Shown: in pieces, positions 5,317 through 12,291 of the stretch | Layout: the number at the start of each line of letters is the position of its first letter | How positions within the stretch are numbered: the stretch's first letter is position 1 | Source: Phycisphaerales bacterium | GTDB taxonomy: Bacteria > Planctomycetota > Phycisphaerae > SM23-33 | Reading direction: 5' to 3' | Length of the DNA stretch: 13,903 nucleotides | Assembly (NCBI GenBank): GCA_003171235.1 | Contig: PMYM01000102.1 | Location: forward strand, 1 to 13,903 | Position numbers and translations under genes: made by a program | Notes under the pieces: generated by a model | Database searches by the model: none | What the model saw: the letters and a program-made list of their open reading frames with translations, nothing else | What the model was told of the DNA's origin: nothing

Positions 5317-6168
5317 AATGACGTTGATGCTGGCGGAAAGCCCTGCCGCCGCGGCGGCCTTGCGCACGGCGGCGCGCAGCCAGCGGTTGTACGCCCGGCT
5401 GCGATGGTCGTCAAAAAGCATCGCCCTGGTGGCGGCGGCGGACTGGGGGTCGGCCTCGCCCAGCAGGTTCTTCATCGCCGGCCAGACGCCCCAGCGGAGG
5501 TTGAGCCGGTCGATGTACACTTCCTCCAGCCCCAGCGGCGCCAGGGCGGCGAACAATTCGCTCAACTGCTCCTGCGAGTCGGACAGCCCCGGCAGCAGCG
5601 GGCCGACAAAGGCCTTGACGCGAATGCCGGCGGCGCGGGCCCGGCGCAGGGTCTCCAGCCGATCGGCCGGCGGCGAGGCCCCCGGCTCGATGCGGGCGGC
5701 CAGGCCGGCGTCCAGCGTGGTGATGGTCAGGCACAGGGTGGCGTTGGGGGCGGCCAGCAGGTCGAAGTCGCGGCAGACCAGCCGGCTCTTGGTCTGCACG
5801 TGCACCGAGTAGCCCGCCTGCACCAGCAGCAAAAGGCATTTGCGGGTCAGGGCGTATTTCTCCTCCAGCGGCTGGTAGGCGTCGCACACGCTGGAAAGAA
5901 AAACGCTGCCGGAGGGAAACAGCCCCGCCCGGGCGATCTGCTTGGCCAGCACCTCGGGGGCATTGACCTTCACGTCCACAAAATCGCCCCATGCCTGATC
6001 GACGTGGTGAAACCGCCCCATGAACCGGGCATAGCAGTACGCGCAGCCGTGGACGCACCCGGTGTAGCAGTTGACGGCGTAGTCGCAAATTCCCGACGCG
6101 CCCAGAACGCTGCGACACTGGACTTCCTGCACCACCGGCCTGACGGGTTGGACTTGTTCTTCCTCCAC
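5311..6168 (-). CDS. SPL-family radical SAM protein
   Basis: A 285-aa radical SAM protein of the SplB/Rv2578c-like group (spore photoproduct lyase relatives). The cluster-binding motif is C38-x3-C42-x2-C45 within CVHGCAYCYARFM. The surrounding NCYTGCVHGC and the downstream VFLSSVCDAYQPLE, TRKCLLLL and VHVQTKS segments are typical of this family. The PLLPGLSD segment near residue 193 fits the later barrel strands. Nearly all members outside spore formers have no proven substrate, so lyase activity should not be assumed. The start is a GTG at 6168 with GAAGG about 4 nt upstream, which is slightly close. The stop overlaps the stop of the convergent RnfC-like gene by 6 bp. An inverted heptamer-repeat hairpin lies about 65 bp upstream. 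Confidence 0.9.
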   Translation of the reverse strand: MEEEQVQPVRPVVQEVQCRSVLGASGICDYAVNCYTGCVHGCAYCYARFMGRFHHVDQAWGDFVDVKVNAPEVLAKQIARAGLFPSGSVFLSSVCDAYQPLEEKYALTRKCLLLLVQAGYSVHVQTKSRLVCRDFDLLAAPNATLCLTITTLDAGLAARIEPGASPPADRLETLRRARAAGIRVKAFVGPLLPGLSDSQEQLSELFAALAPLGLEEVYIDRLNLRWGVWPAMKNLLGEADPQSAAATRAMLFDDHRSRAYNRWLRAAVRKAAAAAGLSASINVIL

Positions 6169-6233
6169 GCACCTTCAAGGATACCAAAACGACATGGTCC
6201 AATACTACGTGCCCTCAGTTGATCCGGAAAAAG

Positions 6234-6346
6234 GCTGAAAGCTAAAAGCTAAAAGCTGAAATAAGAACAGGGAAAAAAGAAGAATAGGAACAGACCGCGT
6301 TTCCGGCATTTGTTTCAGCTTTCAGCTTTTAGCTTTCAGCTTTAGC
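6234..6346. repeat. Inverted pair of heptamer arrays (GCTRAAA)
   Basis: Left array: GCTGAAA, GCTAAAA, GCTAAAA, GCTGAAA (6234-6261). Right array, on the opposite strand: TTTCAGC, TTTCAGC, TTTTAGC, TTTCAGC plus a partial TTTAGC (6313-6346). The 28-bp arms are complementary at 27 of 28 positions and flank a 51-bp spacer. The right array begins 2 bp after the stop codon of the minus-strand membrane protein gene; the left array ends about 65 bp before the radical SAM start. The long AU-rich hairpin could end transcription between them. Tandem heptamers are known from other bacteria (cyanobacterial STRR repeats); an inverted pair is less usual. Confidence 0.75.
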
Positions 6347-6348
6347 TT

Positions 6349-7164
6349 CTATCGCACGGCGACGTAGGCCGCCAGAAACGCCAATTGGGCCAGCAACCCC
6401 GTGCTCAGCAGCACTGCCCTGCGCAGGGGCGGACGAAAGACCGCCAGCAGAGACCCGCCGCCGAAGATCGCCGCCAGCGCCGCCGCCGGCGGTACCAGGT
6501 GGCATGGCCCCAGAAAGCGCAGGCAGGCCAGCGACGCCGCCAGAGGCGCCAGCAGGCAAGCCGCCACCGCCAGAGGATGCAGCCGGCCGGCTAGGCTGGC
6601 CGTCGCGCGATCCGTCTGGGCGCTGGGACGGTAGAACTGCCCCAGAACCACAATTCCCCATGCCCCCCACAGCGGGGCCAGCACCAGCAGGCGATAGGTT
6701 TCCATCGGCCAGAGCCAGTCCCACCGCGGCGGCAGCCAGTTGGCGTAGTCGTGGTGATACCGCCACGACTGCCGCAGCAGCAGCCAGTACAGCCCGGCCA
6801 GCACCACCAGGCCGCCCAGTCGCACAAATCTCCGCCGGCCCAACAGCAAGGTTGACAACTCCATTGCCGCCGGGCGCAAAGGGAACAAGAAGGTCAGCGC
6901 CGCCACGGCCGCCGCCGGGGCCGTGTATTCATGCAAATATCGCCAGGAAATGACGTTGACCAGTTGCCAGACCAGGCCCGAGAACACCCCCCACCCCAGA
7001 GCCGCCAGGAGCAGCGGCAGGCAGGGCCTCTGGTAAAGTTCCGCCGGCCTGGCCTGCACCGCTCGCTCCGATCCGGCCAGGTAAACCCACCCCGCATGCA
7101 CGCGCAGGATGAATCGCCACATGCGCCCGCCCGCCCGGCGTTCCCAGGCCAGCCAGCGACGCAT
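6349..7164 (-). CDS. Multi-pass membrane protein of unknown function
   Basis: About 271 aa when started at the ATG at 7164 (MRRWLAWERRAGGRMWRF). The frame stays open for 27 more codons upstream to 7245, but that part is Gly/Asn-rich, lacks a clear ribosome-binding site and is unlikely to be translated. ATG at 7122 is another option. After an amphipathic basic N-terminus there are about seven hydrophobic segments, among them LLLAALGWGVFSGLVWQLV, AAAVAALTFLFPL, LGGLVVLAGLYWLLL, LLVLAPLWGAWGIVVLG, LAVAACLLAPLAASLACL, AAALAAIFGGGSLLAVF and LLAQLAFLAAYVAV. Trp, Arg and His residues cluster in the loops between helices, for example WRYHHDYANW. I recognise no family motif. The 3' end abuts an inverted heptamer repeat. 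Confidence 0.7.
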   Translation of the reverse strand: MRRWLAWERRAGGRMWRFILRVHAGWVYLAGSERAVQARPAELYQRPCLPLLLAALGWGVFSGLVWQLVNVISWRYLHEYTAPAAAVAALTFLFPLRPAAMELSTLLLGRRRFVRLGGLVVLAGLYWLLLRQSWRYHHDYANWLPPRWDWLWPMETYRLLVLAPLWGAWGIVVLGQFYRPSAQTDRATASLAGRLHPLAVAACLLAPLAASLACLRFLGPCHLVPPAAALAAIFGGGSLLAVFRPPLRRAVLLSTGLLAQLAFLAAYVAVR

Positions 7165-7360
7165 CCCTGAATGGTTGTTCTGCCCTTGGTTCAAGACGCT
7201 GCCAGCATAGCGGCCAGGCCCCCCACCGTAAACACCGCTAAGCATACATGGTCAGGGCGGAGGCAAAGCCGCCTGACCTCCCACACGTCGATCCGTGGTT
7301 CTTCAGAGTTGCCGCTTCCTATTCTTCCTGTGGCCCGCATAATGAGAAATTCTTCTTGCG

Positions 7361-7380
7361 AGCCTGCACAGCAGGCTTTT
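7361..7380 (+). terminator. Short terminator-like hairpin
   Basis: AGCCTGC (7361-7367) and GCAGGCT (7371-7377) form a perfect 7-bp stem with an ACA loop, followed by TTT. It looks like a weak intrinsic terminator for plus-strand transcription, yet no plus-strand gene lies just upstream. It may instead block antisense reading into the region. Confidence 0.25.
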
Positions 7381-7390
7381 CCTCTCTTTA

Positions 7391-7414
7391 CAGGCCCCCG
7401 CTTCAGCGGGGGTG
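7391..7414. repeat. Palindromic element, copy 1 (CCCCCGCTTCAGCGGGGG core)
   Basis: CCCCCGCT (7395-7402) and AGCGGGGG (7405-7412) form a near-perfect hairpin. The whole 24 bp is the exact reverse complement of 7626-7649. Similarity continues outward on one side (TTTTCC and TTTRCAGG, with 4 extra bases here). It behaves as a REP-like dispersed palindrome. Confidence 0.7.
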
Positions 7415-7514
7415 GATGAGGGTTGGGGTTTATCCTCCTGGAGCCATCCGCTGACGAACTTTTCAGGAATGGTCTGGTTGGCGATGTTGTGATTCAAGGA
7501 GCTGGCGCTGGATT

Positions 7515-7613
7515 TCATGCTGTCCCTGTATCACAGTCCTGCGCGGTAAGGTCGTCCATCGCCAGCATGAATTGGCCACAAGGCTGATCGGCGGATGGCT
7601 TTGCTTTTCCCAT
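7515..7613 (-). CDS. Candidate tiny ORF (32 aa), unknown
   Basis: An ATG at 7613 is preceded by AGGA at a normal 6-nt spacing (ACAGGAACGGCC) and opens a 32-codon frame (MGKAKPSADQPCGQFMLAMD and on) that ends in TGA. The TGA overlaps the ATG of the next frame (7518) as ATGA, the arrangement seen with translational coupling. Third-position GC content is not high, so this is weak evidence. It starts just after palindrome copy 2. It could be a leader peptide, the start of a decayed gene, or chance. Confidence 0.2.
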   Translation of the reverse strand: MGKAKPSADQPCGQFMLAMDDLTAQDCDTGTA

Positions 7614-7625
7614 GGCCGTTCCTGT

Positions 7626-7649
7626 CACCCCCGCTGAAGCGGGGGCCTG
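7626..7649. repeat. Palindromic element, copy 2 (inverted)
   Basis: CCCCCGCT (7628-7635), GA, AGCGGGGG (7638-7645), with flanks identical in reverse complement to copy 1 over 24 bp. A degenerate core, CCGCTGAAGCGG, recurs at 7697-7708. The two full copies are 211 bp apart and in opposite orientation. Confidence 0.7.
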
Positions 7650-7783
7650 CAAAGGAAAACAATCGACGAGTGCCGCCATTTTCGAGCCAGCCGCATCCGC
7701 TGAAGCGGTTCCTAGGGCCAGACATCGTCACGCGAAAAGCAGCGTGACCATGCCACCCGTTTTATGCTCTTATTCGCCTCCGC

Positions 7784-9706
7784 CTATTTGGCCGGAGCGG
7801 TGGCCGCGGCGGCCGCGGGCTCCAACTCGGCGACGACGCGGAAGATCATTAGCCCTTCCTCGTTGTCGCCGCTTTCGTCGCACGCGCCGTGCATGTTCAG
7901 GTGGGTGTCGTCGTAGAAGGCGCCGCCCTTTGTGCGGCGCAGCGGGCCGTTGCCGTGATTGGCGGCCTCTTTGCGCGTCGGGCCCTGGGGATCGACCTGC
8001 GTCGTGCGGATATTGTCCAGCTTGTAGTCGCTGACCAGTTCCCAGCCGGACTTGACCATGTCGTACACGCCCCAGGCGTTGGGCGGGTGCTTCCTGACCG
8101 GCTCGCACCGGCCCTCGCCGTCGGCGACAAAGCTGCGCTGCTGGAGGTATTTCTCGTGGAAACAGGGGCCGGAGTTGCCCACGCGGGCAACCCATTCAAA
8201 CTCGGCGTCGGTCATCAGGCGAACCTTGCGGCCATTTTTCTCGGACATCTTCTGGAGGAATGTCTGGATATCGACGTACGAGGCGTTCTCCACGGCGAAG
8301 TCGCCGCCGGCGTCGGGCGTCTTGTGCCGGAAGCGCTGGTTGAAGCCGGTGGGCGGCAGCTTGCTGGGGTTCTTGCCCGTCAGGGCCTCGAACATGGCCT
8401 GGGTGACGGGGATCTCGGCCATGTAGATGCCCTTGGTCAGGGTGACATCGTGGGGGAATTCGTCCTGCCAGCGCGGATGCTCGTAATAGGGCGAGCCGCA
8501 CAGGAACCGCCCGGGCGGAATGTGGACGCACTTGAGCGAAATCGCGTCGGTGACCGCCAGGGTGATGGGCGGCTTGTCGGGCATGATCCAGGGTTTGTCC
8601 GGGGCCATCAGCTTGGCGGGGTACTTAAACGGCAGCGGCTGGTCCTTGCCCTGGTAGACGATCTTGGTGGGGGCAAGCCACTTTCTGCCGTCCTTTTCCA
8701 GGACGGTTCCCGTGACGGAGATGGCCCGGCTGGGATAGTCCAGGTCGTCGTGGGCCTGAATGGCCAACGGGCCGGGAACCAGGTAGTACTTGAGGTTCTT
8801 GTCGAACTGCTCCAGGAGCAGCTTGGCCTGGTCGCAGTCCAGGCCGCGATCGGGGTAGAACTTCTCCAGGATGGCCTCGACCTGGGATTTGACCTGGGGC
8901 GAGCCGTCCATGGCGAACAGCACCACGTTGTGCTCGACCTGGTTTTGATCGACCGCGCAGGCCCGCTCGCACATGGAGACGCCCGCGACGGTGATCTCCG
9001 CTCCGGCGGGCACGGCCACCGGGGCGACCACGTCGGCCAGCTTGTCCTTGCGGGCCGAGACGACCAGCTTCTCCACGCTGAGTGAGCCGCCCCTGCCGGC
9101 CAGGCCGACCATTTCCAGGCCGGGGCCTTCCAGGGGCGTCGGGTCTTGAACGGAAATCACCTCCGCCCCGTCAACCACCAGGCGAAGCTGGCGGTCGTTC
9201 TGCTCGGCCACCACCTGGTAGCTCTTGCCGGCGGCCAGGGCGAACTTATCAACGCCGACAGACTTGAGGGGCGTGTCATCCCGCAGCAGCACGGCGCCCT
9301 TGGCGTTGAGGCGGAAGGTGTAACCCCGGAAGGGGTTGGTGCCCACGGCGGCGTTTTCATTGAGCTTAAGGTCGATGCCGGCGTCCTCGACTTTCTGCTT
9401 GGGCGTCACCGAGGCGACCGCCTCCAGGCGGCAACTGCCGGGGAAACGGTAGGTGAACAGAAAGGCCTCGCCGCGCCCGCGCTTGCCGGCGTCCATTACG
9501 AGCTTGCCGTCCGTGAATTTCATCTCGCCGACGGTCGTCCACCAGTGGTCGGCGGGCTTGCCGTTCTTGAGGTCGGCGGTGAAGACGGCTGTCCACTCCG
9601 CCGCGCCGGCCGGTTGAGTAGAAGCCCCGGCTTGGGCAAGGGCAACAGCGGCGGTCCCAACCATCAGGCCGGCGAGCGTCAGCAGCATCAGCACGTTGCG
9701 TTTCAT
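7784..9706 (-). CDS. Exported protein with DUF1080-like and degenerate FGE/SUMF1 domains
   Basis: A 640-aa exported protein with three parts. A signal peptide (1-24, ending ALAQA) precedes a beta-rich, concanavalin-like domain resembling DUF1080 (about 36-220; DHWWTTVGEMKFTDGKLVMD, then VVAEQNDRQLRLVVDG). A middle part (about 230-360), with C246/C250 and LDCDQAKLLLEQFDKNLKYY, matches nothing I can name. The C-terminal part (about 380-630) follows the FGE-sulfatase (SUMF1) pattern: FLCGSP, MAEIPVTQAMFEALTG, KVRLMTDAEFEWVAR, PPNAWGVYDMV, RRTKGGAFYDD and IFRVV. The usual GNVWEW core is changed to KSGWEL, and the RLPTEAEWEYA motif to RLMTDAEFEWVA, so formylglycine-generating activity is doubtful. 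GGAG lies 6 nt before the ATG. The propeller gene is 112 bp upstream on the same strand. A binding or structural role in the periplasm is the most cautious reading. Confidence 0.85.
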   Translation of the reverse strand: MKRNVLMLLTLAGLMVGTAAVALAQAGASTQPAGAAEWTAVFTADLKNGKPADHWWTTVGEMKFTDGKLVMDAGKRGRGEAFLFTYRFPGSCRLEAVASVTPKQKVEDAGIDLKLNENAAVGTNPFRGYTFRLNAKGAVLLRDDTPLKSVGVDKFALAAGKSYQVVAEQNDRQLRLVVDGAEVISVQDPTPLEGPGLEMVGLAGRGGSLSVEKLVVSARKDKLADVVAPVAVPAGAEITVAGVSMCERACAVDQNQVEHNVVLFAMDGSPQVKSQVEAILEKFYPDRGLDCDQAKLLLEQFDKNLKYYLVPGPLAIQAHDDLDYPSRAISVTGTVLEKDGRKWLAPTKIVYQGKDQPLPFKYPAKLMAPDKPWIMPDKPPITLAVTDAISLKCVHIPPGRFLCGSPYYEHPRWQDEFPHDVTLTKGIYMAEIPVTQAMFEALTGKNPSKLPPTGFNQRFRHKTPDAGGDFAVENASYVDIQTFLQKMSEKNGRKVRLMTDAEFEWVARVGNSGPCFHEKYLQQRSFVADGEGRCEPVRKHPPNAWGVYDMVKSGWELVSDYKLDNIRTTQVDPQGPTRKEAANHGNGPLRRTKGGAFYDDTHLNMHGACDESGDNEEGLMIFRVVAELEPAAAAATAPAK

Positions 9707-9792
9707 TCTGTTCTCCTATTGAGAGATCTAACTTAGTGTCGAGGGCGTCGTGCCCTCTTCCCGGCGGATTCCACTGCCGAGGCCCCGGGACG

Positions 9793-9811
9793 CGCGGGCA
9801 ATATGCCCGCG
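9793..9811. terminator. Perfect hairpin between propeller and FGE-like genes
   Basis: CGCGGGCA (9793-9800) and TGCCCGCG (9804-9811) form a perfect 8-bp stem with an ATA loop, 7 nt after the propeller gene stop codon. No T-run follows on the minus strand, so it is a partial terminator or 3'-end stabiliser rather than a complete stop. It may set different expression levels for the two genes. Confidence 0.4.
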
Positions 9812-9818
9812 GCAGGCC

Positions 9819-11159
9819 CTACTCTCGCAGATCCAGGCATACGAGGGTGTCTTTGTGGCGGAGGTATAGCCTGCCGTCAGCGAAGGCCGGGGCCACCATG
9901 CACTGGTTCTCGTCGCGCTGCCCGTCCTTATAACCGGTGAAGATGGACGCCCGGGCCAGTTCCACGTACTTGTCGGGCGAGGCCTGGGCAATGACCAGCC
10001 TGCCGTCGATGCCCAAGATCACCAGTTTGTCGTCCACGATGATCTGCTGGCCGCAGATGCCCTTCTGTTCCCACTTGATCTCGCCCGTGGCCCAGTCGCG
10101 GCAGCGGTAGCCGTATTCGTCCAGCTTGCTGTTGAAACTCTTGTAGGCGTGTGAGGCATAAATGCAGCCTTTGTAGACTATGGGCTCGCCGGTGCTGCCC
10201 AGCTCAAGATTGCGTTTGCCGCCGCCGGCCTTGGCGATCTTTCCATCCTTGAGGCTCAGCAGGATGCCGGCGAACTCAAATTCGTTGCCCTGAGCGACGG
10301 GGTCGGCCCAGAGGTCCTGCGATGTGACCTGCCAGCCGATCTCCTTCTTGGTCGAGCCGAAAACTACCTTGCCGTCGGCTGGGTTTACCGCCACGATCTT
10401 CGTCCCGGTGACCATGAGCACCAGGTGCTGGCCGTCAACGTCGACAGGTATGGGGCTCATGTACGGCGCGGTGTCGGAATCGCTCTTCCAGGCCACCTTG
10501 CCGGTGGACTTATCCAGGGCGATGCCGTCGGTGCCGCCGTTCAGGACCAGCAGGTTGCCTTCCAGCAGCGGGGCAGACGACCAGCAGCGATGCTCGATGG
10601 TCTTGACGCCCTCCTGGGTCATGTCGAAGTTCCAGAGTTCCTTGCCCGTGGCGGCCTCGAAGGCGCACACGTCACCGGCGTTGGAAACGACGTACACGGC
10701 CTCGCCGTCCACCACCGGCGTGCCGGCGGTAAGCACGCTCTTGCCGTCAATGGCCATGGGCATCTGCCAAAGGATCTCGCCGGTGGTGGCGCTCAGGCAG
10801 TACAGGGTGTCCCACTCCTTGTCCTTCTTGTTGATCTTCTTTGGGTCGCCGTAGCCGCCGATGAAGACGCGGTCGCCGACTATGACCGGGGAGGAATAGC
10901 CTTGGCCGATCTTGGTCGTCCAGAGCTTTTTGAGGCCATCGGCCGGCCAGGTGGTGACCCACTTGCGAGGCGAGGCGGTGATGCCGTTATGATTGGGTCC
11001 GCGCCACCCCGGCCAGTCGGCGGTCGCACGAACAGGCGCGGCGGGCGCCGCCGAAGCCGAGCTTGCGGCCGGCTGGCTGGCGGGGGCCGCCGGCAGAGTC
11101 GAAAGCAGGCATGCGATACACACGCAGGCTATCCACCCGCAACCCAGAATCCTTAGCAT
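9819..11159 (-). CDS. Exported PQQ-type beta-propeller protein
   Basis: About 446 aa, with an N-terminal signal sequence (MLRILGCGWIACVCIACLL, then Ala/Pro-rich to about residue 47). The mature part begins WPGWRGPNHNGI, the opening typical of planctomycete PQQ-like propellers. It then has repeats of the PQQ/BamB kind: YCLSATTGEILWQ, CAFEAATGKELWN, IALDKSTGKVAWK, VAVNPADGKVVF, YRCRDWATGEIKWE and LVCLDLRE. Each marks one blade, giving six to seven blades. No alcohol dehydrogenase catalytic signature is seen, so it is probably a scaffold or binding protein rather than a quinoprotein enzyme. An in-frame ATG at 11168 lies only 9 nt upstream, but AAGGA is spaced 8 nt before the ATG at 11159 and directly abuts the 11168 ATG, which favours 11159. 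The FGE-like gene follows after 112 bp. Confidence 0.88.
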   Translation of the reverse strand: MLRILGCGWIACVCIACLLSTLPAAPASQPAASSASAAPAAPVRATADWPGWRGPNHNGITASPRKWVTTWPADGLKKLWTTKIGQGYSSPVIVGDRVFIGGYGDPKKINKKDKEWDTLYCLSATTGEILWQMPMAIDGKSVLTAGTPVVDGEAVYVVSNAGDVCAFEAATGKELWNFDMTQEGVKTIEHRCWSSAPLLEGNLLVLNGGTDGIALDKSTGKVAWKSDSDTAPYMSPIPVDVDGQHLVLMVTGTKIVAVNPADGKVVFGSTKKEIGWQVTSQDLWADPVAQGNEFEFAGILLSLKDGKIAKAGGGKRNLELGSTGEPIVYKGCIYASHAYKSFNSKLDEYGYRCRDWATGEIKWEQKGICGQQIIVDDKLVILGIDGRLVIAQASPDKYVELARASIFTGYKDGQRDENQCMVAPAFADGRLYLRHKDTLVCLDLRE

Positions 11160-11168
11160 CGTGGTCAT

Positions 11169-11363
11169 CCTTAATTTCAGATGGCAGACGGCGGAGTTGA
11201 ACCGCCGGCTGCATCTCTTGCCGGCGGCTTTGGCTGCTTCATACGGGCAACTATTTCACATGCAAGGGCCACCGGTCAAGCCCCAATCGAAAAAGGCGCA
11301 CGCTTCCGCCCCGGGCGATTAAGAGGCCCTAACGAAATGCCCCGTGAGCCGCGCGGCCTTTTG
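11169..11363. other. Intergenic region between HAD and propeller genes
   Basis: 195 bp, with the competing hairpins described at 11190-11227 on the propeller side. The rest shows no gene. I see no strong promoter hexamer pair for the propeller gene. Confidence 0.4.
11190..11227 (-). promoter_or_regulatory. Two mutually exclusive hairpins in the propeller leader
   Basis: CCGCCGG (11202-11208) can pair with CCGGCGG (11221-11227), or its first five bases can pair with GGCGG (11190-11194). The two pairings compete for the same bases and lie 31-68 nt upstream of the propeller start. This is the geometry of a leader that switches between two folds, but neither alternative ends in a T-run. The complementarity is seen; the switching is inferred. 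Confidence 0.3.
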
Positions 11364-12125
11364 TCAGGGACTCTTACGGGAACTGCCCGGCATGGACTTG
11401 GGCAGGCCCCACTGTTCCAGCACCGGCAGCACACCACAAACCGAACTCACCACGGCGTCGGCCAGGCTGTGCGAATTTGACCCCGGCCGGACGATGCGGA
11501 TGGCCCGCATGCCCACGCCCTTGGCCCCGATCACGTCGGCGTCCTCCAAGTCGCCCACGTGCACCGCCGCTTCCGGCGCTACCCCCAGCTTGTGCAGCGT
11601 GTAGAGGAACTGGCGCGACTGCGGCTTGGTGGTGCCGGTCTGGTCGGAGAAGGTGAACTGCTGCAGGAGCTGGGCCACGCGGTCCCGCTCCATCACCGAA
11701 TAAAGATCGGGCCCCAGGGTCATGCCGGTATCGCTGATGACGGCGGTTTTGACCCGCCCGCGCAGCGCCTCCAGCAGGGCCTTTGCCCCATCCATCGGGG
11801 CCGGGGGGCATTCCCGCCCGGTGATGCTGATAAGCTCGCCCAGTTCGCGCGCCTTGTCGGCCTCCAGTTCGACGCCGATCGTGCGCCCAAGGTGCAGGCC
11901 CAACTCCTCGGCATTGATCCCCACCTGCCGCTCCAGCCGCAGATGCTCGATCTGCCTGGAGAGGATGTCGAAAGCGAATTCCAATTGCGTGAACGTCACC
12001 TCGCGCCCCTGCGCCTGGAAAAAATCCTGGGAGTACTCGTAGCGCAGCAGCCGGCGGCGCTGGTAGATGCCCTCTATCTCGCTGTAGAGGGTTCCCCAGA
12101 AGTCAAAGGTGACCGCCTGTATCAC
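11364..12125 (-). CDS. HAD-superfamily hydrolase
   Basis: A 253-aa HAD-fold hydrolase, of the family of phosphatases, dehalogenases and phosphonatases. The four motifs are visible: motif I FDFWGTL with nucleophile D8; motif II VISDTG (Ser/Thr); motif III TTKPQSRQF with the conserved Lys; motif IV VHVGDLEDAD with the acidic metal ligands. A mostly helical cap occupies the stretch between motif I and motif II. Motif I lacks the second Asp of DxDGT phosphatases (W instead), as in haloacid-dehalogenase-like members, so the substrate cannot be read from sequence. The frame is open to an ATG at 12167. The GTG at 12125 is preferred because GGAG precedes it by 5 nt and the product then starts directly at the first beta strand. 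It is divergent from the small exported peptide gene. Confidence 0.85.
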   Translation of the reverse strand: MIQAVTFDFWGTLYSEIEGIYQRRRLLRYEYSQDFFQAQGREVTFTQLEFAFDILSRQIEHLRLERQVGINAEELGLHLGRTIGVELEADKARELGELISITGRECPPAPMDGAKALLEALRGRVKTAVISDTGMTLGPDLYSVMERDRVAQLLQQFTFSDQTGTTKPQSRQFLYTLHKLGVAPEAAVHVGDLEDADVIGAKGVGMRAIRIVRPGSNSHSLADAVVSSVCGVLPVLEQWGLPKSMPGSSRKSP

Positions 12126-12194
12126 CGCTGCTCCAATTCCGCCGGCAGGCCTTGCCCGGATCCGCACTTGCCCCTACACCGCACGGCACAATTA

Positions 12195-12246
12195 CTACAA
12201 TTAGTGTAGAATCTGGCATCCTGCCGGCAACAAAGTTATAGTGTAG
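12195..12246. promoter_or_regulatory. Divergent promoter region with TAGTGTAG direct repeats
   Basis: TAGTGTAG occurs at 12202-12209 and again at 12239-12246, 37 bp apart. The first overlaps an inverted CTACA-N5-TGTAG (12195-12209). A possible plus-strand promoter reads TGGCAT (12214-12219), a 17-bp spacer, then TATAGT (12237-12242), and the second repeat overlaps its -10 box. A regulator binding both repeats could control the 66-aa peptide gene. The repeats are certain; the promoter and operator roles are inferred. Confidence 0.35.
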
Positions 12247-12291
12247 CAACTGTCAGACTGGTGCGACAGCTTTTAGAGAAGGAGGCTGTGC

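Larger units (their letters stand above)
7303..7516 (-). other. Candidate second ORF coupled by ATGA overlap
   Basis: A 71-codon frame runs on the minus strand from ATG 7518 down to 7303. Its first 38 codons or so, before the palindrome at 7391-7414, are GC-rich at third positions (27 of 39 counted) and include LNHNIANQTIPEKFVSGW, which reads like ordinary protein. The remainder is translated palindrome and is not protein-like. A gene truncated by insertion of the palindrome would fit; so would chance. Confidence 0.2.
7165..7783. other. Intergenic region with palindromic repeats
   Basis: No gene of recognisable family is present in these 619 bp. Contents are a bulged hairpin (GGTCAGGGCGG with CCGCCTGACC, 7250-7278), a perfect 7-bp hairpin AGCCTGC-ACA-GCAGGCT followed by TTT (7361-7380), two inverted copies of a 24-bp palindromic element (7391-7414 and 7626-7649), a shorter core copy (7697-7708), and two tiny minus-strand ORFs between the two full copies. 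Open frames that read through the palindromes give translations with AEAGA, which is an artefact of the repeat. Confidence 0.5.

Noticed and set aside
6165..6202. Upstream extension of the radical SAM gene
   Set aside because: The only open frame starting upstream (6202) is in a different frame and turns into low-complexity antisense-type sequence; the frame with the CxxxCxxC motif starts at 6168.
7165..7245. N-terminal extension of the membrane protein to 7245
   Set aside because: The 27 extra residues are Gly/Asn-rich and unlike the rest, with no ribosome-binding site; a basic MRRW start at 7164 is more natural.
7889..9085. 398-aa plus-strand open frame
   Set aside because: Antisense to the FGE-like gene; Val/Gly/Leu/His-rich with no family features.
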